From: Chrysomallon squamiferum
Taxonomy: Eukaryota; Mollusca; Gastropoda; Neomphalida; Peltospiridae
Direction: 5' to 3'
Length of the DNA stretch: 64,000 bases
Assembly (NCBI GenBank): GCA_012295275.1
Contig: CM022679.1
Location: 11,369,669 to 11,433,668 of the forward strand
Positions 46,683 through 60,067 of this stretch are shown piece by piece. Under the pieces are notes generated by a model. The model ran no database searches. It saw only the letters and a program-made list of their open reading frames with translations, and was not told where the DNA came from. The position numbers and the translations under genes are program-made. How positions within the stretch are numbered: position 1 is the stretch's first letter; each line of letters starts with the position of its first letter.

Positions 46683-47706
46683 AAATACAGCTGGTACTTG
46701 TCATCGAAATAAAATAAATATAATTATTGCACTTTGTCAGTTTTGTTGTTGCTCTATCTGCTTTTTCATTACTTTGTCCCTTGTGTCAAGTTTGTCTTCT
46801 TGAAACTTTATTCCTTCTTGGAGATGGCTAACGATTGGCATGACACTTGATACACTTGGACTCTAAAGCAACTATCTACAGGGTTTTGCGCCGATCACCT
46901 CCAAGTCTCTTTCTTTCTTCACTTTTGCTGTGGGGTTATTTCTTGTCGCTTATTTCTTACTTTGCTCATTACGATCTTGACTGGTTTCCGCTGGTCATCC
47001 TTTCTCTACGGACATTTCTGTACTCTTTCACTTAAAATAACTCGTTCTTGTATCCTTTCATCCGTTGACTTAGTGTTTCAGAATGTCGTACATTTCATGC
47101 TGTTTTTGTCTAGGTATTCCTGCTTATCAGAATTTTGCTTATCTTTTCTGGCTTTCCTAACAGTTGTATGATGCATGTATCCGAAATTAATATATTTGAC
47201 AGATGAAGTTGTATCGTGATTACCAAACTGGTAAGCATCATTTATATATTATTTATTATTACTATTTATTATTATTATTTTTATTATTTTATTACTTTGT
47301 TGTTGTTTTTTCGGTTGTTATTTTATTTTTTTATTTTTTTTTTGTTGTTGTTTTGTTGTCTTCTTTTTTTTTTAAGAAAAGAGTTTTGTTTTGAAAAATA
47401 ATCTATTTAGCTATTAAAATGCTTGAAAAACACCATTTTTTTTAATGTTCATTTCTAAGTAAGTTATAAGCTGTGAGTTTAAGCTGAGAATAATGCGGTT
47501 TTATCATTACAACATTTTTTTTAAATAAGATAAAATAAAAACTGAAGTAATGAAGTAAACATGAAAAAGCACCAAAAACAAACAGTTTATTAATCGTTCT
47601 ATAAAGACAAATAAAAACAGATGTTAGTTTTCCCAGACTACAGCTGTGATTAATCAATTCAGAACATAACAAGCATATTGCACCAATATTTCATTGTACA
47701 CTTTAC
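46683..47706. other. Spacer between the two protease homologues
   Basis: About 1 kb. It holds the 3' end of homologue 1 (AATAAA at 46708-46713 and 46713-46718) and pyrimidine-rich low-complexity DNA near 47250-47400. No other gene seen. Confidence 0.5.
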
Positions 47707-48236
47707 ATGTTCGACATAATGTGGTCCATGCAGGTTGTTACCTTTTCAGTATTGATCAGTAAGTATCTAAACTGAATAAAAACACAAACTAATATGGTTT
47801 CTTTTGTTAAAGTTAAGTATCAAATTATCAAATATAGTATTAAGTGCATAAAATGATATTTGATAACATGAAACTTAACACTAATTTCTTTTTAAGAACA
47901 ACAACAACAACACATATACACACACAGTAACTTGGAAATATACTGAAAGTATTTAGGCAACGATTTATACACACTGTGCCAGTAAAACGTTAATAAATCA
48001 ACATTAATCATGAACTTCATCGGGAATCCGAAAGAATTAAATTAAATTAAGTTTTTTGTTGGGAGTCAGTATTATTTTAAAAAACAAACTACCCCCGTTA
48101 ACTGTGAATCAATTACTGATAGAAGATTTGATTTATAATATATAATTTATGTCTCGGGAAAGATAAACATGTCGAGTATGAAAATAAAATCAGAGTGGTG
48201 ACAGCTGATTTTTTCATATATAAAATAAATTTATTT

Positions 48237-48269
<33 letters not shown>

Positions 48270-48811
48270 TATATACACATACATTCAAACATACATACAT
48301 TATTATCTTTTTTTTTAATTATTGCACTAGATTATTAAATATATTTATTTTATTTTAATCACCATCATCGTCGTCGTTATTATTATTATTACAAACAGAA
48401 ATGTTCTACATTTCAGTTCAGATGGTGTATTAATGTTTAAGTAGAATAATGTATGGTAGCACTTAAAACCATGTGTAATAAATATAATAAATTATCTGAT
48501 TTTTCTTTTAAGTTCCCTGATGTTATTGTTATTGTTTTTATTTTTTTTCGACAAGATGTCCTTTTAGCCATACCTGGAGATCGAATAATTGGAGGCACCG
48601 ATTCAAACATAGCAGACTTCCCTTACATTTGTTCTTTGGTGTACTCTGGATATCACACGTGCGGCTGTGTCATCATATCAGCAAGCAAGATTCTTACGAC
48701 AGCTCAATGCGTCGATGGGAGAAAGTGAGAAATCAAAATCAAACTTATAGTGACAGAAGTTTTGGAGACCTTAGGAGAGATGTGAGAATAGTGGAGTGTC
48801 ATGTTTACAGT

Positions 48812-48895
<84 letters not shown>

Positions 48896-49529
48896 TAATA
48901 TAAATTTCTAATCATTGGCTATATTAAATTAGTTAACAAAATGGCTTAAATGAAAAGGAATGTTTTTTTGTCCTTTTTACAAAGTCATCTTTATCTTAAA
49001 TACTACATTACATAAAATAATACATTTTATAGTTATTAGTACAGACTGAAATATAATACAGAAGCAGTAGTAGTAGTAGCAATAGCAATAGCAATAGTAG
49101 AAATAGGAGGAATAGGTGTAGTAGTAGTAGTACTAGTAATTTCTAGTATTGTCCATTTTGTAGGTGTTGTGTGTTGGTAGTATGTCATTTATCGATGATA
49201 ATACTTTAGTATATAATTACATTTCTTCACAGCCCAAGCCTCTTGGGAATTGTTGCTGGACATACAGATAGAACAAAAGGGGTTGTTATACCACTGCAAG
49301 ACGTCAAAATGGTTAGTGTGCATTTACGTTTGTCATGCACCATCGTTTATTCCAGGAATCTATTTTTAACGTGTTCTATTAATTTAAGATTAATTTCTAA
49401 TACAAAAAGATATGGTACCGATATAAAGCTGGTTAATGGCTGGCTGTATCGTAGCAGATACATTCTTGTTTAAGTCTTTATATGTAAATCATAACAAAAG
49501 CATTATGTTTTATTTTCCCCTAGATTAAT

Positions 49530-49585
<56 letters not shown>

Positions 49586-50043
49586 TCCGTTTTAATTAGC
49601 ATGAAGGATTCAATACCGGAATTTATAAATCGTACAACGATGTCGCCATTGGAAACCTAGAGAGTCCACTTGACCTTTCGAATCCTCTGATAGAGGCAGC
49701 GACATTAGCAACAGGATCAGATGACTTTGCTAATCAAACCTGTGTTTTCACTGGCTGGGGGAGCACCAACTGTGTGGCTTTATTATTATTTCTATTTATC
49801 TCTTTCAATATGAGTTTAGTTGTTTATCGACATTACAAAATTAAAAACAAATATAATTCGAAAGTATAGTTTAATTACTATAAAAACAAGAAAATATAAT
49901 TTGTGGAATCCACAAGGGTAGAATATCTAAGGTTTTTTTTTTTTTTTTTCATAATAATATCTGATTATTTCATTCCGTCGATAAATGTTTACTTATAAAA
50001 CAGTTATGGGTGTTCTTACGTTCTCGAGTTCCTTACGAGTTAG

Positions 50044-50081
<38 letters not shown>

Positions 50082-50778
50082 GATTATTATTATTATTATT
50101 ATGTCATCATCATTTATTTATGTATTATGTTGGCTAAGCAAATACAGGCATCGATTAAGAAGCACGTGTATTTTTATTTTTTTTAAATCTCTCTTGGTTA
50201 AAGGTTCGAAATAATTTTGAAATATTGCTGTCTTTCAGCAACCACTGTATTCCCGACTATTCTTCAAGAAGTAAATTTAACTGTTATATCCAATGAAGTT
50301 TGTCAAAATAATTTTACTACCATTAATATTGGCGAAGGTCAACTTTGTGTACACGAGGATTACAAAACAATTTGCCTGGTTAGTTTAATTTTCAAAAATG
50401 CAGTTATTCTTTTGTTTTGTTTTGTATATTTGATTTTGTTTTTCTTTCTTTTGTTCTTTTCTTTTTTTAATTGTTTTTATTTGGGGGTTTTTCTTTATCG
50501 TTTTTCATTTCTTCCTCTTCTTCTTCTTCTTGTATATAAAAATATCATCTACATATCTTAAAATACAAACATCTAAACATTTCTAAGCTGTAAAAGCCAT
50601 CTAAATTGTAATTTCAATCTGTTATTTTTTAAAGGCTGATTTGGGAAGTCCTTTAATTTGTAATGGAGTAGTCGCTGGTTTGGCGTCTTTTGGAGTGCTC
50701 GAGGATGGAACATGTAGTTATACCTATCCAGCAGTGTTCACAAGAATTAGTTATCACAAGGACTGGATTATGAAATAG
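47707..50778 (+). CDS. Trypsin-fold serine protease homologue 2 (catalytically dead)
   Basis: Six exons: 47707-47758, 48556-48724, 49233-49311, 49600-49771, 50239-50378 and 50635-50778, giving 251 residues. Exons 2, 3, 4 and 6 have exactly the lengths of homologue 1 (169, 79, 172, 144 nt) and all phases agree, so the genes are tandem duplicates. The signal peptide spans the first junction (V-V-T-F-S-V-L-I then N-V-L-L-A). The same lesions are present: L-T-T-A-Q-C (Gln68), Y-N-D-V-A-I-G (Asp114 kept) and A-D-L-G-S-P (Leu207). Here I-I-G-G is preceded by G-D-R, so tryptic cleavage remains possible. The exon 4 donor (GTGTGG) is weak but keeps phase. AATAAA lies at 50825-50830. The first exon is the least certain part. 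Confidence 0.8.
48815..48892. repeat. (AG)39 microsatellite
   Basis: An uninterrupted 78-nt AG run in intron 2 of protease homologue 2, about 90 nt after the donor. Confidence 0.95.
49532..49585. repeat. (ATT)n microsatellite next to a splice acceptor
   Basis: About 18 ATT units ending about 13 nt before the acceptor of exon 4 of protease homologue 2; a similar run is at 50046-50102. Confidence 0.9.
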
Positions 50779-52564
50779 GAGAGCCATACAGAGTATGATA
50801 CAGAACAGATATATAATAATATTTAATAAACACTTTCTGTTGTGTTATCTTTCTATATTTTGCATGTAAACATGAATATTTACAACAGTCTATATTGCTA
50901 TCTATTAAAAAAACATCAGATTTCAATAATAAAATATATTTTAATATCTTTCTTCTCTCCCTTTTGCATTCATATACAATTTTAGAATGACAGTGTGGCA
51001 AAAAGCCCACTGTAAGCAAGACATTAGATGGCTGCTTCCACTGAAGCTAGTCGACTCAATCCAGATGCAAGTTATCGAGGCTCAATCACGTACAAAATAT
51101 TACAAATATTTCAAGACAGAAATAATCAAGAAAACAATACAGATATGGGGGGGACTTTTCTTGCTCCACGATATGAAAGAAATATATTACATACATTATA
51201 TCTCAAGAAGATTAATGGGGGCAAGATATTTATAGAAAAAAGGCCCAGATGTATTACGTTTTCATCTCTCTTTTAAATCAAAAATGTATTACACTATCTG
51301 TAGTAGTAAACATTTCTTAATTACCTCCCCTTTATTTATCACCTTCGGGGATCATCGGCATACATTACGAGGTTTACCATGGGGGGAATAAAATGAACCG
51401 GTGTTAGACATACACCAGCAAAAGATACCCAGTCATAAAATCAATCTGTAATTTTCTTCTCCGGCGTTCTTTTTTTCTTTCTTTCTTTCTTTGTTATTTT
51501 ATTTTATTTTATTTTATTTTATTTATTTATTTATTTATTTATTTAATTCTTATAACTTTTCTGAAACGATATTTTAGAGTTAAAACTATAATAAATATAT
51601 CCAGATTTCAAAATTGATCTAATACTTGTAATAGGCTATGATTTAAATTGTATCAAAACTCAACCGTAGAGAATGTTAAAGGTAACATCTTGAAAAAACG
51701 TTCGAATTCAATTGATCTTATTTACGGAATGGGCCGATGTTTTCCGAGAGTGATTAATAGCTATCAAAAAGGTATTGAGAACACTTTTATTGTATGCAGT
51801 ATTTTTAAGATATAAAACTATATTGGTTATAGCTTTATAATAAATTAGAACGTAAAAACACCTGCCAAATTTCTTTCACGAAGAACCGAGGTAAGATATA
51901 ATTATTAATTCTGAATCTTTTGCCAATTTCAATTTGGAGTTGGAGTGTTAAACTGAAGTAAGTTTGTGACAATTTCCGGATTGAGATTTCTATTACATAG
52001 TTACGATGACAGTAACTATAATAATTTTCATAAAAAGAATTTTAACAAAAAAATAAAATAAAAAATAAATAAATAAAATTCAATTAAATTAAATGTTCAG
52101 AGATAACCGGAAAGTTAAGAAAAATGCACGAGTCGGTTTTGAAACATTAAACGAAAACTAAAAAGTAAAATATTTTTTATTTGTAACATCAGCTCCATTA
52201 GGCTTGATTAGGCCTGAGAATGATTGAATTAGAATTAAAAATCACTTAATTTCTTTCGTTCTTTTTATTTTATTTTATTTTATTGTTATTATTTTTTTCA
52301 GTTTCTTTTTTGGTGATGTAGAAATTTTAAAACCGGTAATTATTAATTCTAATATAATATGGTAACAAAATAAAATGTTTGGTTGAATGTTTTATTATTG
52401 TCACCTCTTACTCTGAAATGCACAGGAGAAAATTTGACTTACTGACATTGCAGACTTTGAAATTAATTACTGACAGTGAAGACAAATTAGCAAAAATGAA
52501 TAATTAATTATAGTTGACAGTTACTTTGTTTATATATTTATTAGAGTTTTGATGTGTCATAAGA
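50779..52564. other. Intergenic region
   Basis: 3' end of homologue 2, then AT-rich DNA with a (TTTTA)n/(TTTA)n tract at about 51490-51545. No coding exon or RNA gene recognised; a noncoding first exon of the next gene may lie here. Confidence 0.45.
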
Positions 52565-54420
52565 ATGGGGAAAAGTTCAAGTTCTAGTTCATCAGATTCA
52601 TCAGATTATGAGTGGAAACATCTTCCCAAGAAGGAGAAAAAACGTCTTAAGAAGTTGAAGAAAAAAGCTAAGAAATCTGTAAGTAAAAACATTGTTTATT
52701 TTCAGGTTAAATATTTTATTTGTAAATTAATTTTTAATTATATATATATATATAATCACAACTGCTTCTTACTACATGGTAATAATAATAATAATATAAA
52801 AACAATCAAAAGCAATAAAAACATAAAACTAATGACAACACTGGGTAGTAAAACCATAAAACCAATCACAATGTTTTTTCAGCATTTGATGAACAGTTTT
52901 AGTTAGCTTAATAGTTACGATCTGTTTGTATTTCATGGCTGACTGGCTAACTATAATTGTAGAGTAAGATTGAAAAACAAATGGCTATACACAACATTAA
53001 TAAAATTGTTATTATTTTACTGCTTCAATAATTAATATTAATTTAATTTTGACGATTTTTATTATTTGTGCTGAGTGTTCTTTTAAAAATTATTGTTTGG
53101 CAAATGATTAGAAGGAAAGAAAGAAAAAAGACAGAACTAATAAAAATTAAAAATTGTAAACCTTTTTCTTTTCAGGGTGTTTACTATAGAGGTTGTGTTG
53201 GACCTGTAAGTATTAAGCATTTGTCTTTGAAAAGTATTGATAAAACTGTTGCAAGTAATCTTTAAACTGTGTGTAAAACTTATCAGTTAAGAAAGGGATA
53301 GAGACTGTATATATTTTTCATATTTGCCTCCAAAAGAGATAAACTGTTATGTGTGTCCTTTCTTCAGTCTTTAAAATGGATTTAACAATATTAAATATAT
53401 TTGTTATTCCGCTATGTTAATAAAATCCTAAATTAAATTATTTTTCAGCAAGGGTATGTTCCTGGGTTTCCAGCCCCTCACTTAGAATATGAGAAACATG
53501 GAAAGCACGGAAAGCATGGAAAACATGGCAAACATGACAAACATGACAAACATGACAAACATGTGGCTTACCCTCCAGCAACAGGCTATGGTGTTCCTCC
53601 TAATCCTGCATACCCACCCACTGGGCAAGGATATGCTCCACCACCTGCTGGATATCAGGCACCTCCACATGGTGGTGGCTACCCAGCATCACAGCAACCA
53701 CCACCATATGGACAGGGTAGATATATTTGTTGTGAAAATCTTAGTAACATATGTAGTATAATTCAAACTTACAACTGTTTCGTTCAGTATATAATTATAT
53801 ATGAGGCAGTGAAGAAGAGTCATTTTTTTTTTCTATCCTTACAATTCATTTTCTTTTAATGTCTTAATCTAGAAAAGCTTGATTTTGCAAAGAAAAAACT
53901 GTTAAATACTTATTTAATTTAATTTTTTATTTATTTTTTGTTTTGACATATAAATGTAGTAAAAATGTTTTTCTATTGTCTGACATTTTAAATTTTATTT
54001 TCAGTTCCACCTCCTGGTTCCTATCCACCACCACAGCAAGGAGGATATCCACCTCCACAAGCAGGGTACCCACCTCCACAAGGAGGATACCCACCACAAC
54101 AGGGAGGATATCCTCCTCCTCCTCCTCAGTCAAGTAAGTTTTATTGTAATGAATATTTGTATTGTACATTAGTTAAAAAATTTTTTAAAAATGTCAAATG
54201 AAAAAGGTTTATCTAAATCAGAATATATTAAAATCCTAGAATTTTTTTACAAAATAGACAATCTCCAATAATATTAATAATATAATTTACATAATAAAAA
54301 TTGTTCAGGAAACCCAACCAAGTTCTGTTTTGGGACATCCTTTCATTTATGGGTTTGATGGTTGTTTCTGAAGTACATTTTTTTATTTCAGATTATCCAA
54401 GTGGACCTCCTCATTACTAA
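52565..54420 (+). CDS. KHG/KHD-repeat and YPP-rich small protein
   Basis: Five exons: 52565-52678, 53176-53205 (a 30-nt microexon), 53449-53716, 54005-54133 and 54392-54420, giving 189 residues. The N-terminus is a serine run (M-G-K-S-S-S-S-S-S-D) followed by a lysine-rich stretch. Exon 3 holds eight tandem K-H-G or K-H-D triplets, and exons 3-4 hold repeats such as G-G-Y-P-P-P-Q, ending P-S-G-P-P-H-Y. There is no signal peptide or membrane segment, so a cytosolic or nuclear location is likely. YPP-rich tails of this kind (XYPPX repeats) occur in annexin VII, cephalopod rhodopsin and glycine/proline-rich proteins and favour phase separation or membrane association. I cannot name the family. 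Confidence 0.75.
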
Positions 54421-55165
54421 ACAGGTGTTTTCACACATGTAAAAGAATTCTACATGTTGATGTGTTCAGCAGTTTTTTCACTTGTGACATATTTACCTTA
54501 ATTGATATGATATATTTAGTTAAATATATATCTTTGAACCTATTACTTTTTAATTCCATTGATGAATTTATAAATGTGATTAAGTTACCCATTTTCATCA
54601 GTTATAACATTTACACAAAAATAATGAAGATTACTTTCACATGTACATGGAAATATTTATTAATATTTGATTCTTATTTAGTAATAAAAAATTTGTGGTG
54701 CTTTTATGGCATAATTGATGTGGCATCTTTGTAACAAATCAGTGTTTATATGGCATTAATATATGTTATGCTGTATATATCCTGTGATTAATTGCCTTAC
54801 CTTAATTTGTTTATTGTCTGGTGAAGGATATATATTTTTGTTATTTTTATTTTATTTTTTGTTTAAATTTGTTTATGGGGCTTTTTGTCTTCAGTTTTTG
54901 ATTTGTTAATTTTGAATATACTATTGTAAATGCATTTGTATATTGAAATGAAATATATTTATATTTCAAAAAGTTTATACTTTTATCTAATAATGTAAAT
55001 ATAATTTTTAAAACAATTTTGTCACATATTTATTGTCAGTTATTATTCAACTTTGAATGATTTAAATTGAATCTATTATTTATATACTCGTGAAATGATT
55101 ATTTTATGACTTTCATTATTAGGAAAATCAAGTGTAATATTATAGAATAAAGTATAAATTTTCAA
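54421..55165 (+). other. Probable long 3' UTR of the YPP-rich gene
   Basis: About 740 nt of AT-rich DNA after the stop, ending at an AATAAA at 55146-55151 that is followed by T-rich sequence. Earlier AATAAA words (about 54682) could give a shorter form. Confidence 0.45.
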
Positions 55166-56300
55166 ACCAATTTGACATGTATTCTTTTTATTCTTTCTAA
55201 ATTTAGTTGTTATATATTATGAATACTGTATTCAACAGTTTTAATACATTAAATTTCTGAAATTAATCCATCCTTAGCCATAAATAAAAAAAATTGGCAA
55301 AGATTTTAAAATAATATAAAATAATCAAGTTTGTGACGTTCAGAGATGGAGTGGCCCAAAGTGCTGGTATGTCATTTATGAAATAACAGAAGAAAACAAA
55401 AATATTGCACAAATTTTGAGATTTAAATAAGGCTTAAAATATTTGCTTTTATTTGATTCCTTTGACTACATTTTGGAATTAGGCTAGTTTATCAAACTGA
55501 AGATAAATATTGTCCTTTTAGCAGGCATCATTATAGAGAAACAGCAACTGCCATTATTTGTTGGCAATGAATTGGATTAAATAAACCTTATTTGGTGTTC
55601 TCTTTTATCTTGTTTTCTGCATAATTATTTACTGATTTTGCAGTAATATTTGTTGATATAATATTTTCTACTTATTTTATTTAACAGTGTTGCAATAACA
55701 GATTCATTACTAGCACGTTTATAGTAGTAGAAAATAAACTCTTGTCCAGACTAAGTCAGTGGTTCATCCAAAGGAGAAAGAAGGCTACCTGTTATACAGG
55801 TGGTTGTACATAAGATTTATCTGTTTAGAGAACCAGAAGGTAGACAGAATAGGAAGCATATTAATTTGTTTGAAAATGCCCTTGTTTGTATCTGGTCTTG
55901 AGATCATACACAAAAGCAGTTGGAAGATGGGTCTGTGATAGGATGCAGATTTATACCAGCTATGTAACTTGGATTTAATACATTTTGACTGTAGGCATCT
56001 GACCTGCAGAGGCCATAGGTTATTAGTATGCAAGACATTACTTAAGTTGGTAATGTGCCTTGTACTGACCTATAAAATAAGGTTTGATGTTGAGAAATGT
56101 TTATGTATACTTTATAGACAAGTGAATTAAGTAAAAAAATAAATATAATCCTATGTTTTTTCTGCAAAATGTACCTTTTCACTGACTGAAGTACATAAAG
56201 AAATGCAAACAGTTTTTTCTAATTTTGAGTGACTTTTCAATTTTCAGTAATGTTCTCATTTTTGGTCTTTATCTTTCTTGTTTTGCCAGTAAATACAAAT

Positions 56301-56353
<53 letters not shown>

Positions 56354-58580
56354 ATAAAACTACAACATTACTACTGAAAAACATCAATATATTTTTTCAT
56401 TAATATTATATATGCATGTTCTAGCCAGTAAGTATAAATTAAATATAATCAATATCACAACATTAAAATTGAAAATCTTCAGTGGATACTGTGCATATTA
56501 TATATGCACATGCAGTGTTTGTAAAGTATATTTAACAGATTTCTAAACAATTTCAAACAATTCCATCAGAGACCCGTTATATAAATATATCTAATTAAAA
56601 TTCCTAAACTTTTTACTCTTGTCTTAAAAACTATTGATTATGATTTTATGGTATTTAAATCAACGGGAATCTGAAATTAAATGAATGGGTCTGAGTAAGA
56701 GAAACTGAAAAAGAAGTGCTGTCAAATGCATGTGAATTTTTTTGGATAATGTATTGTTTGTTTGTTTTTTCTCCAAATATTTTTATTTTACTGTTTTATT
56801 TTGATTTATTCTTTTTTTTTCTTTCTTTTTTTTCACTTAATTTTATTCAGATTTATAAATTTAAAAAAACTATTTTATTCATTGATTTATTTATTTATTT
56901 TTTTTTTTTTTTTTTTTCTGCTGATTATATTTATATATATTTATTTTTCATTTAATCATTAGCAGATCATCAGTATATGACATTAGAAAGAATTTGTTTT
57001 GGTATTTTGATAATGTAAACAAAGGACAGGATGATACACATTTCAATATGTTTCAGATCTTATCTTTTTATTTCATTGATTTGTTTAGTAATAAAACAAG
57101 GTCAAAGGAGATACATGAAAGAGTCATTAGAATCTACCAAAATGAAGCAAAATTATCTTTTGTCAATCATTTATATTACAATGAATTTAAACATATCCTC
57201 TGTAAAGTTGACATCCATAAAATGGAAATATTTACATCATTATGTTCATATAAAGCAATGAAGCATAATATTAAAAGAGAATATGTATACATTACTTAGG
57301 TTAAAAAAAAAAAAAAAAACTCAAACTAAGATTAAAAAAGACGAAATTGGTTCTACAATTGTAATTACTCTAAAATTTCCACTGCTGTAAATAACAGTTG
57401 AAATAAAGGTTTTTCCCTATTCCTAACTGACCTCAAGGCTCCTGCTAATCTAGCTGTTAAGAGTGCTCATATCTTTTTCTTTACGTTAAGAGTAGGAAAA
57501 GAAATGTATATTGTTCTATGTCCCTGTTCATTTATTGTACAATGATAGATTTAGCTAAGTGGGAAGATGCTGTTAATCTGTTAATAGATAATGGGATACC
57601 CAAGGATAATAACCATTCATTATAATGCTTTGATCAGACTTTTCACAAATAATAATTATTCCCATATATACCTATGGAATAAATAAACATCCATAATTAC
57701 TGTCTCATTTAAAACCAGTGACCAGTTTATGCTAATACTAACATATAACAATGAAGGAGAAAGAAAAAACATAAACTGATAAAGGCATGTTTTTATTTTT
57801 GATGTACATTTTTTTAATTTGTAAGTATGAGTGTATGTGCTTAACTATTTCAACAATAGATTTTAATTAATAATTTTATTATTAGAAATAAAGTATTATT
57901 TAAAAACAACAAACAAATCAAAACAAAAAGATATACAGATCATATTTAGCTATAAATTTTACTGCAAAAGATATATCCTGACTGAAAGTGAAAGTCACAC
58001 TCAGTTTTTCTTTTTTTAAATATTCATTTAAATAACTGATTTAAATTGTTTCCATGATGCTCTTGTCAGTTTTAATTTGAAAAAAACTAAACATGGATCT
58101 ATTTTTTTGTATTATTATTATATTTTTGTTTTCTTTTTAACCTTTCTGCAGTTAATTATCTGTTGGGAAAACTGATAGAACAAAACGTATAGTTTTTATC
58201 TGCTAAATGTACATTTAGTATGTTTCTTTTTTTCAACAATATTTATTAATTAATTATTCTAGTAATATTTGACTAAAATGTATATCTCTTTACAGACTTT
58301 GAGAACAATCTTAACAACTTCATGTTCTGTTTTGTCATTACTGCCTATCTATAGATTACGTTTGAACATATCTATCACAATAAATAATGATGATGATGAT
58401 AATTCTTCATCAATTTTCTGTTATTTATCTACATCATGTTACACGTAACAGCATATATGTGTCTAAAATCCAGATGTAGGCTTAAATTTTATTTTCAATA
58501 TTGAGAACTCAGAGCACTTGTGTTTCATATTTACTGGAGTAGCAAGAAGAATTTATGATTTGAAGTCAAACAAAGAGTAC
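55166..58580. other. Intergenic region, nothing recognised
   Basis: AT-rich sequence with a (TG)n tract at 56307-56350 and T-rich low complexity at 56810-56960. A 101-codon open frame at 56994-57299 has no splice context or recognisable domain, and I do not call it a gene. Confidence 0.5.
56307..56350. repeat. (TG)n microsatellite
   Basis: About 22 TG units in intergenic DNA. Confidence 0.9.
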
Positions 58581-58584
58581 TGTC

Positions 58585-58660
58585 ACTGAACACTTCAAAG
58601 TCCACTTGACCTGATAAATCCACTGACACATTAACAATAGCAACTGAACAAGAATATCTG
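58585..58660 (+). pseudogene. Decayed exon of a third protease homologue
   Basis: The sequence around 58598-58645 closely matches exon 4 of homologue 2 (A-G-T-C-C-A-C-T-T-G-A-C-C-T is identical). It translates in pieces as S-P-L-D-L-I-N-P-L and, after a shift, T-L-T-I-A-T-E. Stops and a frameshift rule out function. No other exon of this copy was found nearby. Confidence 0.55.
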
Positions 58661-59202
58661 GTGCAGGCAGTTCCTGCACTTTCACAGAGTAGACTAGTAT
58701 GAACTGTAAGATGGTGTATGGCTTATTGATTATCTATATAAGTTTATTTATTTATTTATCTAAACCAGAAAACTAAGTATATGGTAATTGTATAACCAGC
58801 ATACATAAAGCTTGGCCTTTGATACACCAATCTTGGGTTACCTGTTAGAACTAGAAATATAATCAAAGTTTGGTTGTGACCAAAAGAATTCTGAGTTAAA
58901 AAAATGTTTATTTTTTTTCAAATATCAGCTCAGTTTATTATTATTATTTCGTTTTTAATTCTTAATCAACCCCCTAAATAGATATTAGGAATATAGCTCA
59001 AAATTATACCAACAATTTAAAAAAATTGATGAAGATTTGCATCAGACTACATAAATAAATACTGGCTTTATATTTTTGACATTATCTAATGTCTTTAGGA
59101 ATGTACAGTACTATTACAGTGTATACTTCATTATGTACAGTCTATATCTATTTGTCCGTCTACCAATCTATCTACATATAAACTTGAATTTTAGTGTTTA
59201 TG

Positions 59203-59502
59203 CCAATCATGGGCAAAATGCGGCCCATGCGGTTTTCTGAGTGCCCCTCCTATTTTCAAATAGTGTTAATTCAAAATTTATAACATGAGTCTATTTTGTA
59301 TTTACTAATATACAAAAAACACATGTAATTTTTTTTATTATAACAGTTCCTGAAGTAAATGAAAATGAAAAATTTCTTATAATAAACTCTATGTAAAAAC
59401 TCTACATAAAAACAAAATCATCTAAATTAGTACCTGTGGCCCATCTGAGGATGAGCCATGTCTCATGTGGCCCACTTGTCGAAAAAGGTTGCCCATTCCT
59501 GG
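59203..59502. mobile_element. hAT-like MITE
   Basis: About 300 bp with imperfect inverted ends: CCAATCATGGGCAAAATGCG on the left and, read inversely, CCAGGAATGGGCAACCTTTT on the right, with GTGGGCC/GCGGCCC blocks just inside. Ends of this type are known from hAT (Charlie-like) elements. A degraded 8-bp direct repeat beginning GTTTA flanks it. No transposase frame. Confidence 0.6.
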
Positions 59503-60009
59503 TTTAACAGTTGGTAAAGAAATGAACAATAACTGAGATAATTTATAACAGCAGTATATTTTCAGTAATAAGTATTTAATTTATGATACAATCTTTGACA
59601 CCACAAACCACCATACAGCATGCATGAGATAAGATATGGCCTATATCAAAACTGCAAGCTTACCTTCACTAATTATAATGGTTATAATTTTATTTTGGTG
59701 AAATTTGACAGACCCTAATGTATATAAATAAAACGGTTTTTATTTTTAAATGAAATGTATTGATAGAAGCAATAAATATACATTACTTCAGTAGATTCAA
59801 CTTCTGCAGATGCTTTTGAGAACCATCACACTTATAACATTTAAATTTTTTATTATTTATTTTATTTATTTTTTTACTTATTATTATTATTACTATTATT
59901 ATTATTTATTTGTTTTTATTTGTTTATTATTTATATTTTTATTTATTTTTATTGTTATTTTTTTTTTTCTTCAGAAAGAAATAGGTGAGAATAATTATTT
60001 ACTCGGGTA

Positions 60010-60067
60010 ACATTTTTCATCCTACACCGGAGGAAGTTACCGTACTTTTAGCACCTGTTACAACAGT
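60010..60067 (+). other. Possible noncoding first exon of COX18
   Basis: A locally GC-richer stretch containing ACCGGAGGAAG ends in a good donor (AGT before GTAAGT at 60068). The next acceptor is a long T tract and CAG at 60886-60888, from which 60889-60930 would be 5' UTR leading to the COX18 ATG. The CCGGA(A/G) word resembles ETS-type sites common at promoters of mitochondrial genes. RNA data would decide. Confidence 0.3.

Noticed and set aside
53927-54169. Minus-strand open frame opposite the YPP-rich exon
   Set aside because: Antisense shadow of the Pro/Gly/Tyr repeat codons; the plus strand has matching splice sites and frame.
56994-57299. A 101-codon plus-strand open frame in intergenic DNA
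   Set aside because: No recognisable domain, no splice context and composition like the surroundings.
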